From an uncultured Collinsella sp. (GTDB taxonomy: Bacteria > Actinomycetota > Coriobacteriia > Coriobacteriales > Coriobacteriaceae): DNA of 64,000 nucleotides. The stretch lies in contig CATYVQ010000003.1 in NCBI GenBank assembly GCA_958413895.1, forward strand, positions 67,902 through 131,901, read 5' to 3'. Both the position numbers and the translations under genes were made by a program. Position 1 is the stretch's first letter. Every line of letters begins with the position of its first letter. Positions 41,305 to 49,310 of this stretch are shown one piece after another. A model generated the notes under the pieces. That model saw only the letters and a list, made by a program, of their open reading frames with translations, was not told the DNA's origin and did no database searches.

Positions 41305-42672
41305 ATGATCATCATCAAAAACGGCGCGCTCGTGACGCCCCAGGGGCTTCGCCGCGCCGATCTTGCCATGGAGGGCGACAAGATTGTGCGGATCGCCGCA
41401 GCGATTGAGCCGGGCGCCGACGATACCGTCGAGGACGCCGCGGGCTGCTGGGTGTTTCCCGGCTTTATCGACGGCCACACGCACATGCAGTGCTGGACTG
41501 GCATGGATTGGACAGCCGATAGCTTTGAGACCGGCACGCGCGCGGCTGCCTGCGGCGGCACGACGACCATTGTGGACTACGCGACGGCCGATCGCGGCGT
41601 GACCATGCCCGATGCCTTGGCCGAGTGGCATCGCCGCGCCGACGGAACCTGCACGGCCAACTACGCTTTTCATATGGCACTCGCCGAGTGGAATGAGCGC
41701 AACCGCGCCGATCTTTCGGCCATGCGCGAGGCGGGCGTATCGTCGTTTAAGACCTACTTTGCCTACGATCATTTGCGCCTGGACGATGCCGAGACGCTCG
41801 AGGTGCTCGAGGAGCTCAAGCGTATTGGCGGCATACTGTGCGTGCATTGCGAGAACGGTACGCTGGTGAATGAGCTGCAGAAGCGCGTGTACGAGCAGGG
41901 GATTCATGGGCCCGAGGGGCATGCGCTCAGCCGCCCGGACGTGTGTGAGGCCGAAGCCGTGAGCCGCCTGCTGTATCTGGCGCACCTGGCCGGGGACGCT
42001 CCGGTCAACGTGGTGCACCTTTCGACCAAGCTGGGGCTCGAGGCCATTCGCGCTGCCAAAGCGCGCGGGCAGAAGGATATCTATGTCGAGACCTGCCCCC
42101 AGTATCTGATGCTCGACGACACCTGTTATCTGGAGCAGGGCGAGGACGGCTTTGCGGGCGCCAAGTATGTGATGAGCCCGCCGCTGCGCCATGCCGGTGA
42201 CCGTGCCGCGCTGCGCGAGGCGCTTGTGGCCGGCGAGATCGATACGATTGCGACCGACCACTGCAGCTTTAACCTGCACGGGCAAAAGGACCGCGGGCGC
42301 GACGATTTCCGCGCGATTCCCAACGGCGGGCCCGGCGTGGAGCATCGTCCCGTCGCGATTGCCACGAGCTTTGAGGGACAGCTGGGTCCCGAGGATCTGT
42401 GCCGCTTGATGAGCGAGAACCCGGCGCGCGTTTTTGGCATGTATCCACGCAAGGGCTGTCTTGCCGAGGGTGCCGATGCCGACGTGTGCGTGTGGGGTCC
42501 CCAGGCGCGCTGGACCATTCGCGCCGCGACACAGCATCAGGCTGTGGACTACACGCCGCTCGAAGGCTTTGAGGCACATGGCCGCGCCAAGGCCGTGTTT
42601 GTGAACGGCGTGCTGGCGGCACGCGACGGCGAGCCTACCGGAGCCCAGCCCGGTCGCTACGTGCCCCGCTAG
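41305..42672 (+). CDS. hyuA: Dihydropyrimidinase/hydantoinase-type cyclic amidohydrolase
   Basis: A 455 aa ring-opening hydrolase. His58 and His60 (FIDGHTHMQ), the carbamylated Lys149 (SSFKTYFAYD), His181 (CVHCENG), the later His in VNVVHLST and the Asp in IATDHCSF give a complete binuclear metal site. It opens cyclic amides such as hydantoin, allantoin-like or dihydropyrimidine rings. AAGGAG precedes ATG 41305. It is part of the conserved selenium-linked purine-degradation gene set. The exact ring substrate is unproven. Confidence 0.9.
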   Translation: MIIIKNGALVTPQGLRRADLAMEGDKIVRIAAAIEPGADDTVEDAAGCWVFPGFIDGHTHMQCWTGMDWTADSFETGTRAAACGGTTTIVDYATADRGVTMPDALAEWHRRADGTCTANYAFHMALAEWNERNRADLSAMREAGVSSFKTYFAYDHLRLDDAETLEVLEELKRIGGILCVHCENGTLVNELQKRVYEQGIHGPEGHALSRPDVCEAEAVSRLLYLAHLAGDAPVNVVHLSTKLGLEAIRAAKARGQKDIYVETCPQYLMLDDTCYLEQGEDGFAGAKYVMSPPLRHAGDRAALREALVAGEIDTIATDHCSFNLHGQKDRGRDDFRAIPNGGPGVEHRPVAIATSFEGQLGPEDLCRLMSENPARVFGMYPRKGCLAEGADADVCVWGPQARWTIRAATQHQAVDYTPLEGFEAHGRAKAVFVNGVLAARDGEPTGAQPGRYVPR

Positions 42673-42698
42673 CAGCAAAGATGCCGTGTCCCCTCCGC

Positions 42699-42765
42699 AG
42701 TTGCGGTGAAATACGGACTGTTTGCGGCCGTCAGGCGGCCAAACAGTCCGTATTTCACCGCAACT
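42699..42765. repeat. 67 bp palindromic repeat, copy A
   Basis: The arms, about 25 bp and perfectly complementary, begin GTTGCGGTGAAATACGGAC; the centre holds GCC/GGC. It lies between the convergent ends of hyuA and yqeC. Copy B at 45484-45550 has the same length and aligns without gaps (58 of 67 identical by my count). Confidence 0.85.
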
Positions 42766-42781
42766 GACGAGATGGGGCCGG

Positions 42782-43516
42782 CTACTTGAGGCTGGTGGCG
42801 ATGAGGGGGCGGTTGAGGGCTGCCTCGAAGCGATCTGCCATCGTGGGGTCGCTGAGCGTGTCGACTTGGTTGAGCATGATGCGGGCATTGTTGAGGTTCA
42901 GCATCCGCATCTCGGCATTGAGCACCTGGGCGACGCGCTCGGGCGTGGCGATGTCGGTGAGCTCGCAGCCGCAACGCTCGCAAAAGAGCTCGGGGCGGTG
43001 GACGGCTTCGTTGATGGGCTTGCTGAGTCCCGAGGCGCCGACGAGCCAGATGACGTTGGCCGTGCCGGAGGGAATTACCGGCTCCCAGGCGGCATGCGCC
43101 TTGAGCGGGAGTCGCTTGCTGCCATCTGCCTCGGCCAATACATAGTCAAAGCGCTGCGCCAGCTCGTTGAGCGGCTCAACGGGGGCGGAGAGCTTGCCTG
43201 TCTCCGGGCCCAAAACACCCGCCTGGCAGATACTTCCGCGGTTCATGCCCGCGCATGCCTCGCAGGTGCAGCCGGGAACATGCAGGGCCCCCGGCTTCCA
43301 AGGCGCGGCGTCCAGGCGACGATTCGACCCGTCCCATGGTGCGCCGGCGACGGGAAACATGTGCGTGGTGGTACAGAGAAGCACCCTGCCGCCGGCGCGC
43401 ATGAGCTCGAGACCCAACGCACGCAGCAATGTCGACTTGCCGCCACTGCCGATAATTGCGGTAATGCCCGGCTCGATCTTGAGCGCGGAGGCAAGGTTTC
43501 CGCTCGTCGTTTCCAT
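42782..43516 (-). CDS. yqeC: Selenium cofactor biosynthesis protein YqeC
   Basis: A 244 aa P-loop protein with GSGGKST at residues 23-29 and TTTHMFPV just after, in the YqeC family that marks genomes with selenium-dependent molybdenum hydroxylases. It has several cysteines (CTCEAC, CERCGC) that could bind metal or selenium. The biochemical step is not established. It is the only gene of the maturation set on the minus strand, diverging from yqeB with a 102 bp shared control region. Confidence 0.88.
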   Translation of the reverse strand: METTSGNLASALKIEPGITAIIGSGGKSTLLRALGLELMRAGGRVLLCTTTHMFPVAGAPWDGSNRRLDAAPWKPGALHVPGCTCEACAGMNRGSICQAGVLGPETGKLSAPVEPLNELAQRFDYVLAEADGSKRLPLKAHAAWEPVIPSGTANVIWLVGASGLSKPINEAVHRPELFCERCGCELTDIATPERVAQVLNAEMRMLNLNNARIMLNQVDTLSDPTMADRFEAALNRPLIATSLK

Positions 43517-43546
43517 CTGTTCACCGCCGTATAATACTGTGATAAT
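43517..43546. promoter_or_regulatory. Divergent yqeC/yqeB promoter region
   Basis: TATAAT (43530-43535) and GATAAT (43541-43546) are good -10 boxes for the plus strand, and their complement offers TATTAT on the minus strand with CTGATG 17 bp behind it. -35 boxes are weak, so assignment to each gene is uncertain. Confidence 0.4.
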
Positions 43547-43618
43547 AAATAATCATCAGAGTAGCGGTCGAACCGCTTTTGCTCTGCTCAAACCGTAGCA
43601 CAGGGAGGTGCCCCGGGA

Positions 43619-44413
43619 ATGCTCGTTTATGTTCGCGGCGCCGGCGATATCGCCACGGGCGTCGCCGCTCGCTTGGTGCGCGCCGGCGTGTCGGTCGTTA
43701 TGGCCGATATCGCGGTTCCCACGTGCATCCGCCGCACGATCAGTTTTTGCGAGGCCATTCGTCTGGGCGAGGTCGAGGTCGAGGGTATTCGCGCTCGCTT
43801 GGCACAGACGCCGGCAGAGGCACTTGCGATTACCGAGGCCGGAGACGTCGCCGTTGTGGTGGACCCCCAGGCCAAGATGCTCGGCGAGCTGAAACCCGCT
43901 GCCGTGGTCGACGCGATTCTGGCTAAGCGCAACTTGGGCACCACGCGCGACATGGCGCCTGCCGTCATCGCCGTGGGGCCGGGCTTTACCGCGCCGGTTG
44001 ACTGCGATGCCGTGGTCGAGACCATGCGCGGGCATTTTCTCGGCCGTGTCATTACCCAAGGTTCGCCCCAGCCCAACACGGGCGTGCCAGGCATTATCGC
44101 CGGCTATGGTAAAGAGCGCGTTATCCACAGCCCCGCCGCCGGCGTGTTTCGGTCCGACCGCGCAATCGGCGACATCGTGAGCGCCGGAGACGTGATTGGC
44201 TATGCGGGCGATACGCCCATGTGCACGCAGATCGATGGCTGTCTGCGCGGGCTTTTGGCGAACGGCGTGCAGGTGACTGAGGGCTTTAAATGCGCCGATG
44301 TCGATCCGCGCGGCGATGCCAGCTATATCAACTACATTTCGGACAAGGCGACGTCGGTCGGCGGCGGCGTGCTCGAGGCACTCGCTATGCTCACCGGTGT
44401 ATTCCAGGGATAG
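43619..44413 (+). CDS. yqeB: Selenium-dependent molybdenum hydroxylase maturation protein YqeB
   Basis: A 264 aa protein of the YqeB (EF2563-like) family, which co-occurs with SelD and selenium-dependent molybdenum hydroxylases. It opens with a Rossmann-like VYVRGAGDIATGVAARL and has GPGFTAPVDCDAVVETMRGH in the middle. It is thought to help insert the labile selenium into the Mo cofactor; the mechanism is unknown. GGGAGG precedes ATG 43619. It is followed 9 bp on by the xdhC homologue. Confidence 0.88.
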   Translation: MLVYVRGAGDIATGVAARLVRAGVSVVMADIAVPTCIRRTISFCEAIRLGEVEVEGIRARLAQTPAEALAITEAGDVAVVVDPQAKMLGELKPAAVVDAILAKRNLGTTRDMAPAVIAVGPGFTAPVDCDAVVETMRGHFLGRVITQGSPQPNTGVPGIIAGYGKERVIHSPAAGVFRSDRAIGDIVSAGDVIGYAGDTPMCTQIDGCLRGLLANGVQVTEGFKCADVDPRGDASYINYISDKATSVGGGVLEALAMLTGVFQG

Positions 44414-44422
44414 GAAATTGCA

Positions 44423-45466
44423 ATGGAAAAGCTCGATGTGGTGAATGCTGCGCTTGGCGCTCTGAAGGCTGGTAAGACGTGCGAGTTGGTGGTAGTTGCC
44501 GGCACGGCAGGGTCGTCACCGCGCGGTGTGGGCGCATGGATGGCCGTCTTTGCCGATGGCAGCCAGGCGGGCACCATCGGCGGCGGCAAGATTGAGCTCT
44601 TTGCGCTGGACGAGGCGCGCGAGCTCCTGAGCGCGGGTCAGTCGCGTCTGGTCCGCTACACCATGGGCGGCGAGAACTCCGATACCGGCATGATCTGCGG
44701 CGGAGCCATCTGCCTGTGCTACCTGCATCTGGATGCGACCCAGGCACCGTTGTTCCAGGAAATTGCCGACGTCTTGGCCTTTCGGCGCATCGGCGACTTC
44801 GTCATCGACTTTGAGCCGTTTGTCGTAAGCGCGCTCGAGGGCGATGTGGCCGAGTACCATGGCGAGGAATCGCGCCGCACCATTGCGGGCTGTCCCGGGC
44901 TTTCGCTGGTGGAGGAGGGGAGTAAGGTCACCTACACCAACGCGGCCTCCGAGATTCCCCCGGCGCACATCGAGACGCTCTGCCCCGAGGGCCTGACTTA
45001 TATCTTTGGCTGCGGCCACGTGGGCGCTGCGACGGCGCGCGTGCTCACGGCGGCGGGCTTTGCCGTCGTGGCGTGCGATGACCGCCCCGGCACGCTGACC
45101 CCCGATTGGGTGCCCGGCGTCTACGACCGTCGTCTGGTCGACTACAAGAACCTGAGCGAGCTGTGTCCCATCGGCCCGCGCGACCTGGTGGTCGCCGCCA
45201 CGGCGGGTCACAAGTCCGATATCGACGTGGTGATTCAGGCCATGCGCGCCAAGCCCGCCTATCTGGGCTGCTTAGGCTCGCGCCGCAAGACGGCCTTTGT
45301 GCGCGCCCGCCTGGAGCAGGAGGGCTTTACGCAGGAGCGGATCGACGAGCTGCACCTGCCGATCGGCGTTGCCATTCAGGCCGAGGACCCCGAGGAGATC
45401 GCCATCTCCATAGCCGCCGAGATGATCCACCTGCGCCGCACCAAGCTCGTCCCCCGCAAGCGCTAA
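44423..45466 (+). CDS. xdhC: XdhC/CoxI family molybdenum hydroxylase maturation protein
   Basis: A 347 aa protein with the XdhC N-terminal domain (GSSPRGVGAWMAVF, GTIGGGKIE, and CGGAICLCYL) and a C-terminal Rossmann domain (YIFGCGHVGAATARVL, then GCLGSRRKTAFV). XdhC proteins bind the molybdenum cofactor and exchange its oxo ligand for sulfur (or, in this gene context, possibly selenium) before insertion into the dehydrogenase. Start ATG 44423. Last gene of the 30 kb metabolic block. Confidence 0.9.
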   Translation: MEKLDVVNAALGALKAGKTCELVVVAGTAGSSPRGVGAWMAVFADGSQAGTIGGGKIELFALDEARELLSAGQSRLVRYTMGGENSDTGMICGGAICLCYLHLDATQAPLFQEIADVLAFRRIGDFVIDFEPFVVSALEGDVAEYHGEESRRTIAGCPGLSLVEEGSKVTYTNAASEIPPAHIETLCPEGLTYIFGCGHVGAATARVLTAAGFAVVACDDRPGTLTPDWVPGVYDRRLVDYKNLSELCPIGPRDLVVAATAGHKSDIDVVIQAMRAKPAYLGCLGSRRKTAFVRARLEQEGFTQERIDELHLPIGVAIQAEDPEEIAISIAAEMIHLRRTKLVPRKR

Positions 45467-45483
45467 TCGCATCCCCACCAATA

Positions 45484-45550
45484 AGTTGCGGTGAAATACG
45501 GATTGTTTAAGCCTGTTAGGCCGCCCAACAGTCCCTATTTCACCGCAACT
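45484..45550. repeat. 67 bp palindromic repeat, copy B
   Basis: Same length as copy A at 42699. The arms begin AGTTGCGGTGAAATACGGA and pair with two non-Watson-Crick positions. It sits 17 bp after the xdhC stop, at the boundary between the metabolic block and the ribosomal genes, and could act as a terminator (CTTTTT follows). Confidence 0.85.
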
Positions 45551-45612
45551 GCTTTTTGGGGATCACTATGTGCGGGGGAGTTGTGGAGTTGTGCAGGCAG
45601 ACGAGGTTTTTC

Positions 45613-45641
45613 TGGAAATACGCACCCAATGCGCGTATAGT
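45613..45641 (+). promoter_or_regulatory. Candidate rplE promoter
   Basis: TATAGT (45636-45641) is a reasonable -10 about 138 bp before rplE; the -35 position (TGGAAA) is poor. A new promoter is required here because rplX ends in a terminator 30 kb upstream. The rest of 45551-45778 is leader with no gene. Confidence 0.4.
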
Positions 45642-45778
45642 ACCGATTGTTTTGTCGGCTCCTGCTGCGTCGAGTCCAAACCGCGAAATGCCATGAGCGG
45701 CGCGGATGCAGCCAGGAGGCACGAGGACAACCCATCGTGGCCACGCCCCGTGCTTAAAACCCCAAGAAGGAGTGAACA

Positions 45779-46336
45779 ATGGCAGAAGAGAAGTATGTGC
45801 CGCGTCTGAAGACCAAGTACAACAACGAGGTCAAGCAGCAGCTTCAGGACAAGTTCCAGTACGAGAACGTCATGATGATCCCCAAGTTTGAGAAGATCGT
45901 CGTGAACATGGGTGTCGGCGAGGCCGCTACCGATTCCAAGGCCATCGACGGTGCCGTGCGCGACCTGCGCGCCATCACCGGTCAGCAGCCGATGATCACC
46001 CGTGCCCGCAAGTCCATCGCTACCTTCCGCCTGCGCGCTGGTATGCCGATCGGCTGCAAGGTTACCCTGCGTGGCGACCGTATGTGGGAGTTCTTCGATC
46101 GTCTGACCTCCGTCGCGATCCCCCGTATCCGCGACTTCCGCGGCATCTCCGCCAAGAGCTTCGACGGCCGTGGTAACTTCTCCATGGGCGTCACCGAGCA
46201 GCTCATCTTCCCCGAGATCGACTTCGACTCCGTCGATCACCAGCGTGGTATGGACATCACTTTCGTGACCACCGCCAACACCGATGAGGAGGCCAAGGCC
46301 CTTCTGGACGCCTTCGGTTTCCCGTTCAAGAAATAG
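45779..46336 (+). CDS. rplE: 50S ribosomal protein L5
   Basis: A 185 aa L5 protein that binds 5S rRNA and contacts the P-site tRNA. It has NVMMIPKFEKIVVNMGVGEA, RKSIATFRLRAGMPIGCKVTLRG and GNFSMGVTEQLIFPEID. AGAAGGAG precedes ATG 45779. It resumes the spc-type gene order that was interrupted after rplX, and starts with a 228 nt leader of its own. Confidence 0.97.
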   Translation: MAEEKYVPRLKTKYNNEVKQQLQDKFQYENVMMIPKFEKIVVNMGVGEAATDSKAIDGAVRDLRAITGQQPMITRARKSIATFRLRAGMPIGCKVTLRGDRMWEFFDRLTSVAIPRIRDFRGISAKSFDGRGNFSMGVTEQLIFPEIDFDSVDHQRGMDITFVTTANTDEEAKALLDAFGFPFKK

Positions 46337-46351
46337 GTTCACCTGCCCTAT

Positions 46352-46381
46352 AAGCGCCGTTCCCACAAGGGGGCGGCGCTT
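46352..46381 (+). other. Hairpin between rplE and rpsZ
   Basis: AAGCGCCG pairs perfectly with CGGCGCTT around a 14-base loop, with no T run. Probably an mRNA processing or stability element. Confidence 0.45.
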
Positions 46382-46415
46382 GGGGCGAACAATACTCTAT
46401 GTGAGGAGGATATAA

Positions 46416-46601
46416 GTGGCTAAGACATCGATGATCGTCAAGTGCAATCGCAAGCAGAAGTTCTCTACTCGTGAGTACACGCGCTGCCAGCGCTGCGGCC
46501 GTCCGCACTCTGTGTACCGCAAGTTCGGCCTGTGCCGTGTCTGCTTCCGTGAGCTTGCACTCAAGGGCGAGCTTCCCGGCGTTAAGAAGGCCAGCTGGTA
46601 A
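46416..46601 (+). CDS. rpsZ: 30S ribosomal protein S14, zinc-binding type Z
   Basis: A 61 aa short S14 with the zinc motif Cys24, Cys27, Cys40, Cys43 (CQRCGRPHSVYRKFGLCRVC). The start is GTG 46416 with GAGGAGG upstream. The zinc form is typical of Gram-positives; a zinc-free paralogue, if any, is not in this window. A 119 bp spacer without a gene follows before rpsH. Confidence 0.95.
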   Translation: MAKTSMIVKCNRKQKFSTREYTRCQRCGRPHSVYRKFGLCRVCFRELALKGELPGVKKASW

Positions 46602-46720
46602 GTCACTACCAGCGTTTCAAGCATCCGTTTGGAACAGGGAAAACGCGCTAAAAAGGCTTTGCCGTTAAGGGCGGTGAAGAACCAAGAGCACGTGTTCATC
46701 AAGAACGAAGGAGAATCTGT

Positions 46721-47119
46721 ATGAACCTTACAGACCCGATCGCAGATATGCTTACGCGCATCCGTAACGCTAACTCTGTGAACAAGGCCACGGTCTCCAT
46801 GCCGAGCAGCAAGAAGCTCGTCGAGATCGCTCGTGTTCTGCACGAGGAGGGCTACATCGAGGGCTACGATGTCGAGGACACCGTTCCCCAGAAGACTCTG
46901 CACATCACGCTTAAGTATGGTCCCAAGAAGGCTAAGGTCATCAACGGCATCCGCCGCATTTCCAAGCCGGGCCTGCGTAAGTACACCGGCGTTGCCGACA
47001 TGCCCCGCGTCCGCGGTGGCCTTGGTACCGCCATTATTTCCACCAGCCATGGCGTCATGACCGACCGCGATGCTCGCAAGCACAACGTCGGCGGCGAGAT
47101 CATCGCTTACGTCTGGTAA
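46721..47119 (+). CDS. rpsH: 30S ribosomal protein S8
   Basis: A 132 aa S8 protein that binds 16S helix 21 and, in E. coli, represses the spc operon. It has DPIADMLTRIRNA at the start and GGLGTAIISTSHGVMTDRDARK at the rRNA-binding end. GAAGGAGAA precedes ATG 46721. Confidence 0.97.
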   Translation: MNLTDPIADMLTRIRNANSVNKATVSMPSSKKLVEIARVLHEEGYIEGYDVEDTVPQKTLHITLKYGPKKAKVINGIRRISKPGLRKYTGVADMPRVRGGLGTAIISTSHGVMTDRDARKHNVGGEIIAYVW

Positions 47120-47152
47120 TTCGCTCGGTAGGTAGAAGGAAAGGAGATCACC

Positions 47153-47689
47153 GTGTCTCGTATCGGTAATAAGCCTGTCCAGATTCCCGCCGGAGTCGAA
47201 GTGGCAGTCAACGGCAACAACGTTGTCGTCAAGGGCCCCAAGGGCCAGCTCGAGCTCGATGTCTTTGAGAAGCTCGCTATCAACGTCGAGGACAATGTTC
47301 TCACCGTTTCCCGTCCCGACGACGAGCGTGAGACCCGTGCCCGCCACGGCCTCACCCGCGCCCTCATCCACAACATGGTTGTTGGCGTTTCCGAGGGCTT
47401 CGAGAAGAAGCTCGAGCTCGCCGGCGTCGGTTACCGCGTGCAGCAGAAGGGCAAGAACCTCGAGTTCTCCCTGGGCTTCTCGCACCCCGTGATCGTCGAG
47501 GCTCCCGAGGGCATCACCTTCGAGGTTCCCGACAACACCCACGTGAACGTCAAGGGTATCAACAAGCAGCAGGTCGGTCAGATCGCCGCTGAGATCCGCG
47601 GCCATCGTCCTCCCGAGCCTTACAAGGGCAAGGGTATCCACTACGTTGGCGAGCACATCCGCCGCAAGCTGGGTAAGGCCGCCAAGTAG
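47153..47689 (+). CDS. rplF: 50S ribosomal protein L6
   Basis: A 178 aa L6 protein near the factor-binding site. SRIGNKPVQIPAGVEV opens it, and RPPEPYKGKGIHYVGE is the C-terminal signature. The start is GTG 47153 with AAAGGAG upstream. Confidence 0.97.
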   Translation: MSRIGNKPVQIPAGVEVAVNGNNVVVKGPKGQLELDVFEKLAINVEDNVLTVSRPDDERETRARHGLTRALIHNMVVGVSEGFEKKLELAGVGYRVQQKGKNLEFSLGFSHPVIVEAPEGITFEVPDNTHVNVKGINKQQVGQIAAEIRGHRPPEPYKGKGIHYVGEHIRRKLGKAAK

Positions 47690-47714
47690 TCGTAACCGAC
47701 TCACTCGCATAAGA

Positions 47715-47736
47715 CCAGCACCCCGTCAGGTGCTGG
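47715..47736 (+). other. Hairpin between rplF and rplR
   Basis: CCAGCACC pairs perfectly with GGTGCTGG around CCGTCA, 29 bp before rplR. Weak T tract downstream (CCTTTTT), so partial attenuation is possible. Confidence 0.45.
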
Positions 47737-47764
47737 CAAGATCAACCTTTTTAGGAGTTTACGT

Positions 47765-48133
47765 ATGAACAAGCATAAGGCGAAGCTGGAAGGCCTCAAG
47801 CGTCGTCAGCGTCGTGTTCGCGGCAAGGTCTCGGGTACCTCCGAGCGTCCGCGTCTTCGCGTGACCCGTACTAACGCCAACATCTATGCCCAGATCATCG
47901 ACGACAGCAAGGGCTCCAGCCTGACGCTCGTCTCTGCCTCGACCCTCGAGGCCGAGTTCAAGGGCACCCACACCTCGAACAAGGAGGCTGCGGAGAAGGT
48001 CGGTCAGCTCGTTGGCAAGCGCGCCATCGAGGCCGGCATCACCAAGGTCGCCTTCGATCGCGGTGGCCGTATCTACCATGGCCGCGTCAAGGCCCTCGCC
48101 GACGGTGCTCGTGCCGCCGGTCTCGAGTTCTAG
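47765..48133 (+). CDS. rplR: 50S ribosomal protein L18
   Basis: A 122 aa L18 protein that carries 5S rRNA. It has RRVRGKVSGTSERPRLRV and the FDRGGRIYHGRVKALADGAR end. TTAGGAG precedes ATG 47765. Confidence 0.97.
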   Translation: MNKHKAKLEGLKRRQRRVRGKVSGTSERPRLRVTRTNANIYAQIIDDSKGSSLTLVSASTLEAEFKGTHTSNKEAAEKVGQLVGKRAIEAGITKVAFDRGGRIYHGRVKALADGARAAGLEF

Positions 48134-48147
48134 GAGGTATGTAGCAC

Positions 48148-48672
48148 ATGGCTCGTAATCAGAAGCAGCAGCGCGAGGCCTCCGAGTTCGAGGAGCGCGT
48201 CGTTTACATCAACCGCGTGTCGAAGACCGTCAAGGGTGGTCGTCGCATGAGCCTCGTCGCTCTCGTCGTCGTTGGCGACGGCAAGGGCAACGTCGGCGTT
48301 GGCATGGGCAAGTCCGCTGAGGTGCCCATGGCCATCTCCAAGGCATCTCTCGATGCCAAGAAGAACATGTTCCACGTGCCGGTGACCGAGCAGGGCACCG
48401 TCCCGCACGAGGTTCTCGGCCACTTTGGTGCCGGCCGCATCATCATCAAGCCCGCTGTCGAGGGTACCGGCGTTATCGCCGGCGGCGCTGTGCGTCCCCT
48501 CTTTGAGCTTGCTGGCATCAAGAACGTCCTGTCCAAGTCCCTCGGTACCGACAACGGCCTCAACATCATCAAGGCTGCCGTCGAGGGCCTCAAGGAGCTC
48601 TCCAGCCCTGAGGACGTCGCGGCTCGCCGTGGCCTGACGGTCTCCGAGATGTTCGTCGGTAAGGAGAACTAA
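48148..48672 (+). CDS. rpsE: 30S ribosomal protein S5
   Basis: A 174 aa S5 protein involved in decoding fidelity. It has FEERVVYINRVSKTVKGGRR and VVVGDGKGNVGVGMGKSAEV, plus APAAGTG-type loop residues in VEGTGVIAGGAVRP. TAGGAGG precedes ATG 48148; rpmD follows 2 bp after the stop. Confidence 0.97.
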   Translation: MARNQKQQREASEFEERVVYINRVSKTVKGGRRMSLVALVVVGDGKGNVGVGMGKSAEVPMAISKASLDAKKNMFHVPVTEQGTVPHEVLGHFGAGRIIIKPAVEGTGVIAGGAVRPLFELAGIKNVLSKSLGTDNGLNIIKAAVEGLKELSSPEDVAARRGLTVSEMFVGKEN

Positions 48673-48674
48673 GC

Positions 48675-48857
48675 ATGGCTGACACCATCAAGATCAAGCA
48701 GGTCCGCAGCACCAACGGTTGCAAGCAGGACCAGGTCCGTACTGTCCGTGCCCTCGGTCTCCACAGGATCCGCGAGGTTCGCGAGATTGCTGACAACGAG
48801 TCCGTCCGCGGCATGATCTTCAAGGTCAAGCACCTTGTCGAGATTGTAGAGGAGTAG
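48675..48857 (+). CDS. rpmD: 50S ribosomal protein L30
   Basis: A 60 aa L30 protein. IKIKQVRSTNGCKQDQVRTV and LGLHRIREVREIADN are typical. AAGGAG within the rpsE end serves as ribosome-binding site; rplO begins 3 bp after. Confidence 0.95.
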   Translation: MADTIKIKQVRSTNGCKQDQVRTVRALGLHRIREVREIADNESVRGMIFKVKHLVEIVEE

Positions 48858-48860
48858 CAA

Positions 48861-49310
48861 ATGCAGCTTCACGATCTTACTCCCGCGCCCGGTTCCACCA
48901 AGAACCGCAAGCGCGTCGGCCGTGGCAATTCTTCGGGTCACGGCACCACTTCTGGCCGCGGTCAGAAGGGCCAGGGTTCCCGCTCTGGCGGCACCAAGGG
49001 TGCCGGCTTCGAGGGTGGCCAGACTCCGCTGGCTATGCGCCTGCCCAAGCTTCCGGGCTTCCGTAACCCCCGTCGTATCGAGTACACCGCTGTTAACGTT
49101 GAGCGTCTCGAGCGTAAGTTCGAGGACGGCGCTGTGATCGACGGTGCCGCTCTTAAGGCCGCTCGCATCACCAAGAGCGAGTTCGAGCCCGTCAAGGTGC
49201 TCGGCAATGGTGAGCTCACCAAGAAGTTCACGGTCAAGGTCGACAAGGTCAGCGCTTCTGCGCAGGCCAAGATCGAGGCCGCCGGCGGAAAGGTCGAGCT
49301 GCCGTGCTAA
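48861..49310 (+). CDS. rplO: 50S ribosomal protein L15
   Basis: A 149 aa L15 protein. The basic N-terminus has LHDLTPAPGSTKNRKRVGRG and the glycine-rich SGHGTTSGRGQKGQGSRSG. Its last codons overlap the GTG start of secY by 7 bp, coupling the two. Confidence 0.97.
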   Translation: MQLHDLTPAPGSTKNRKRVGRGNSSGHGTTSGRGQKGQGSRSGGTKGAGFEGGQTPLAMRLPKLPGFRNPRRIEYTAVNVERLERKFEDGAVIDGAALKAARITKSEFEPVKVLGNGELTKKFTVKVDKVSASAQAKIEAAGGKVELPC

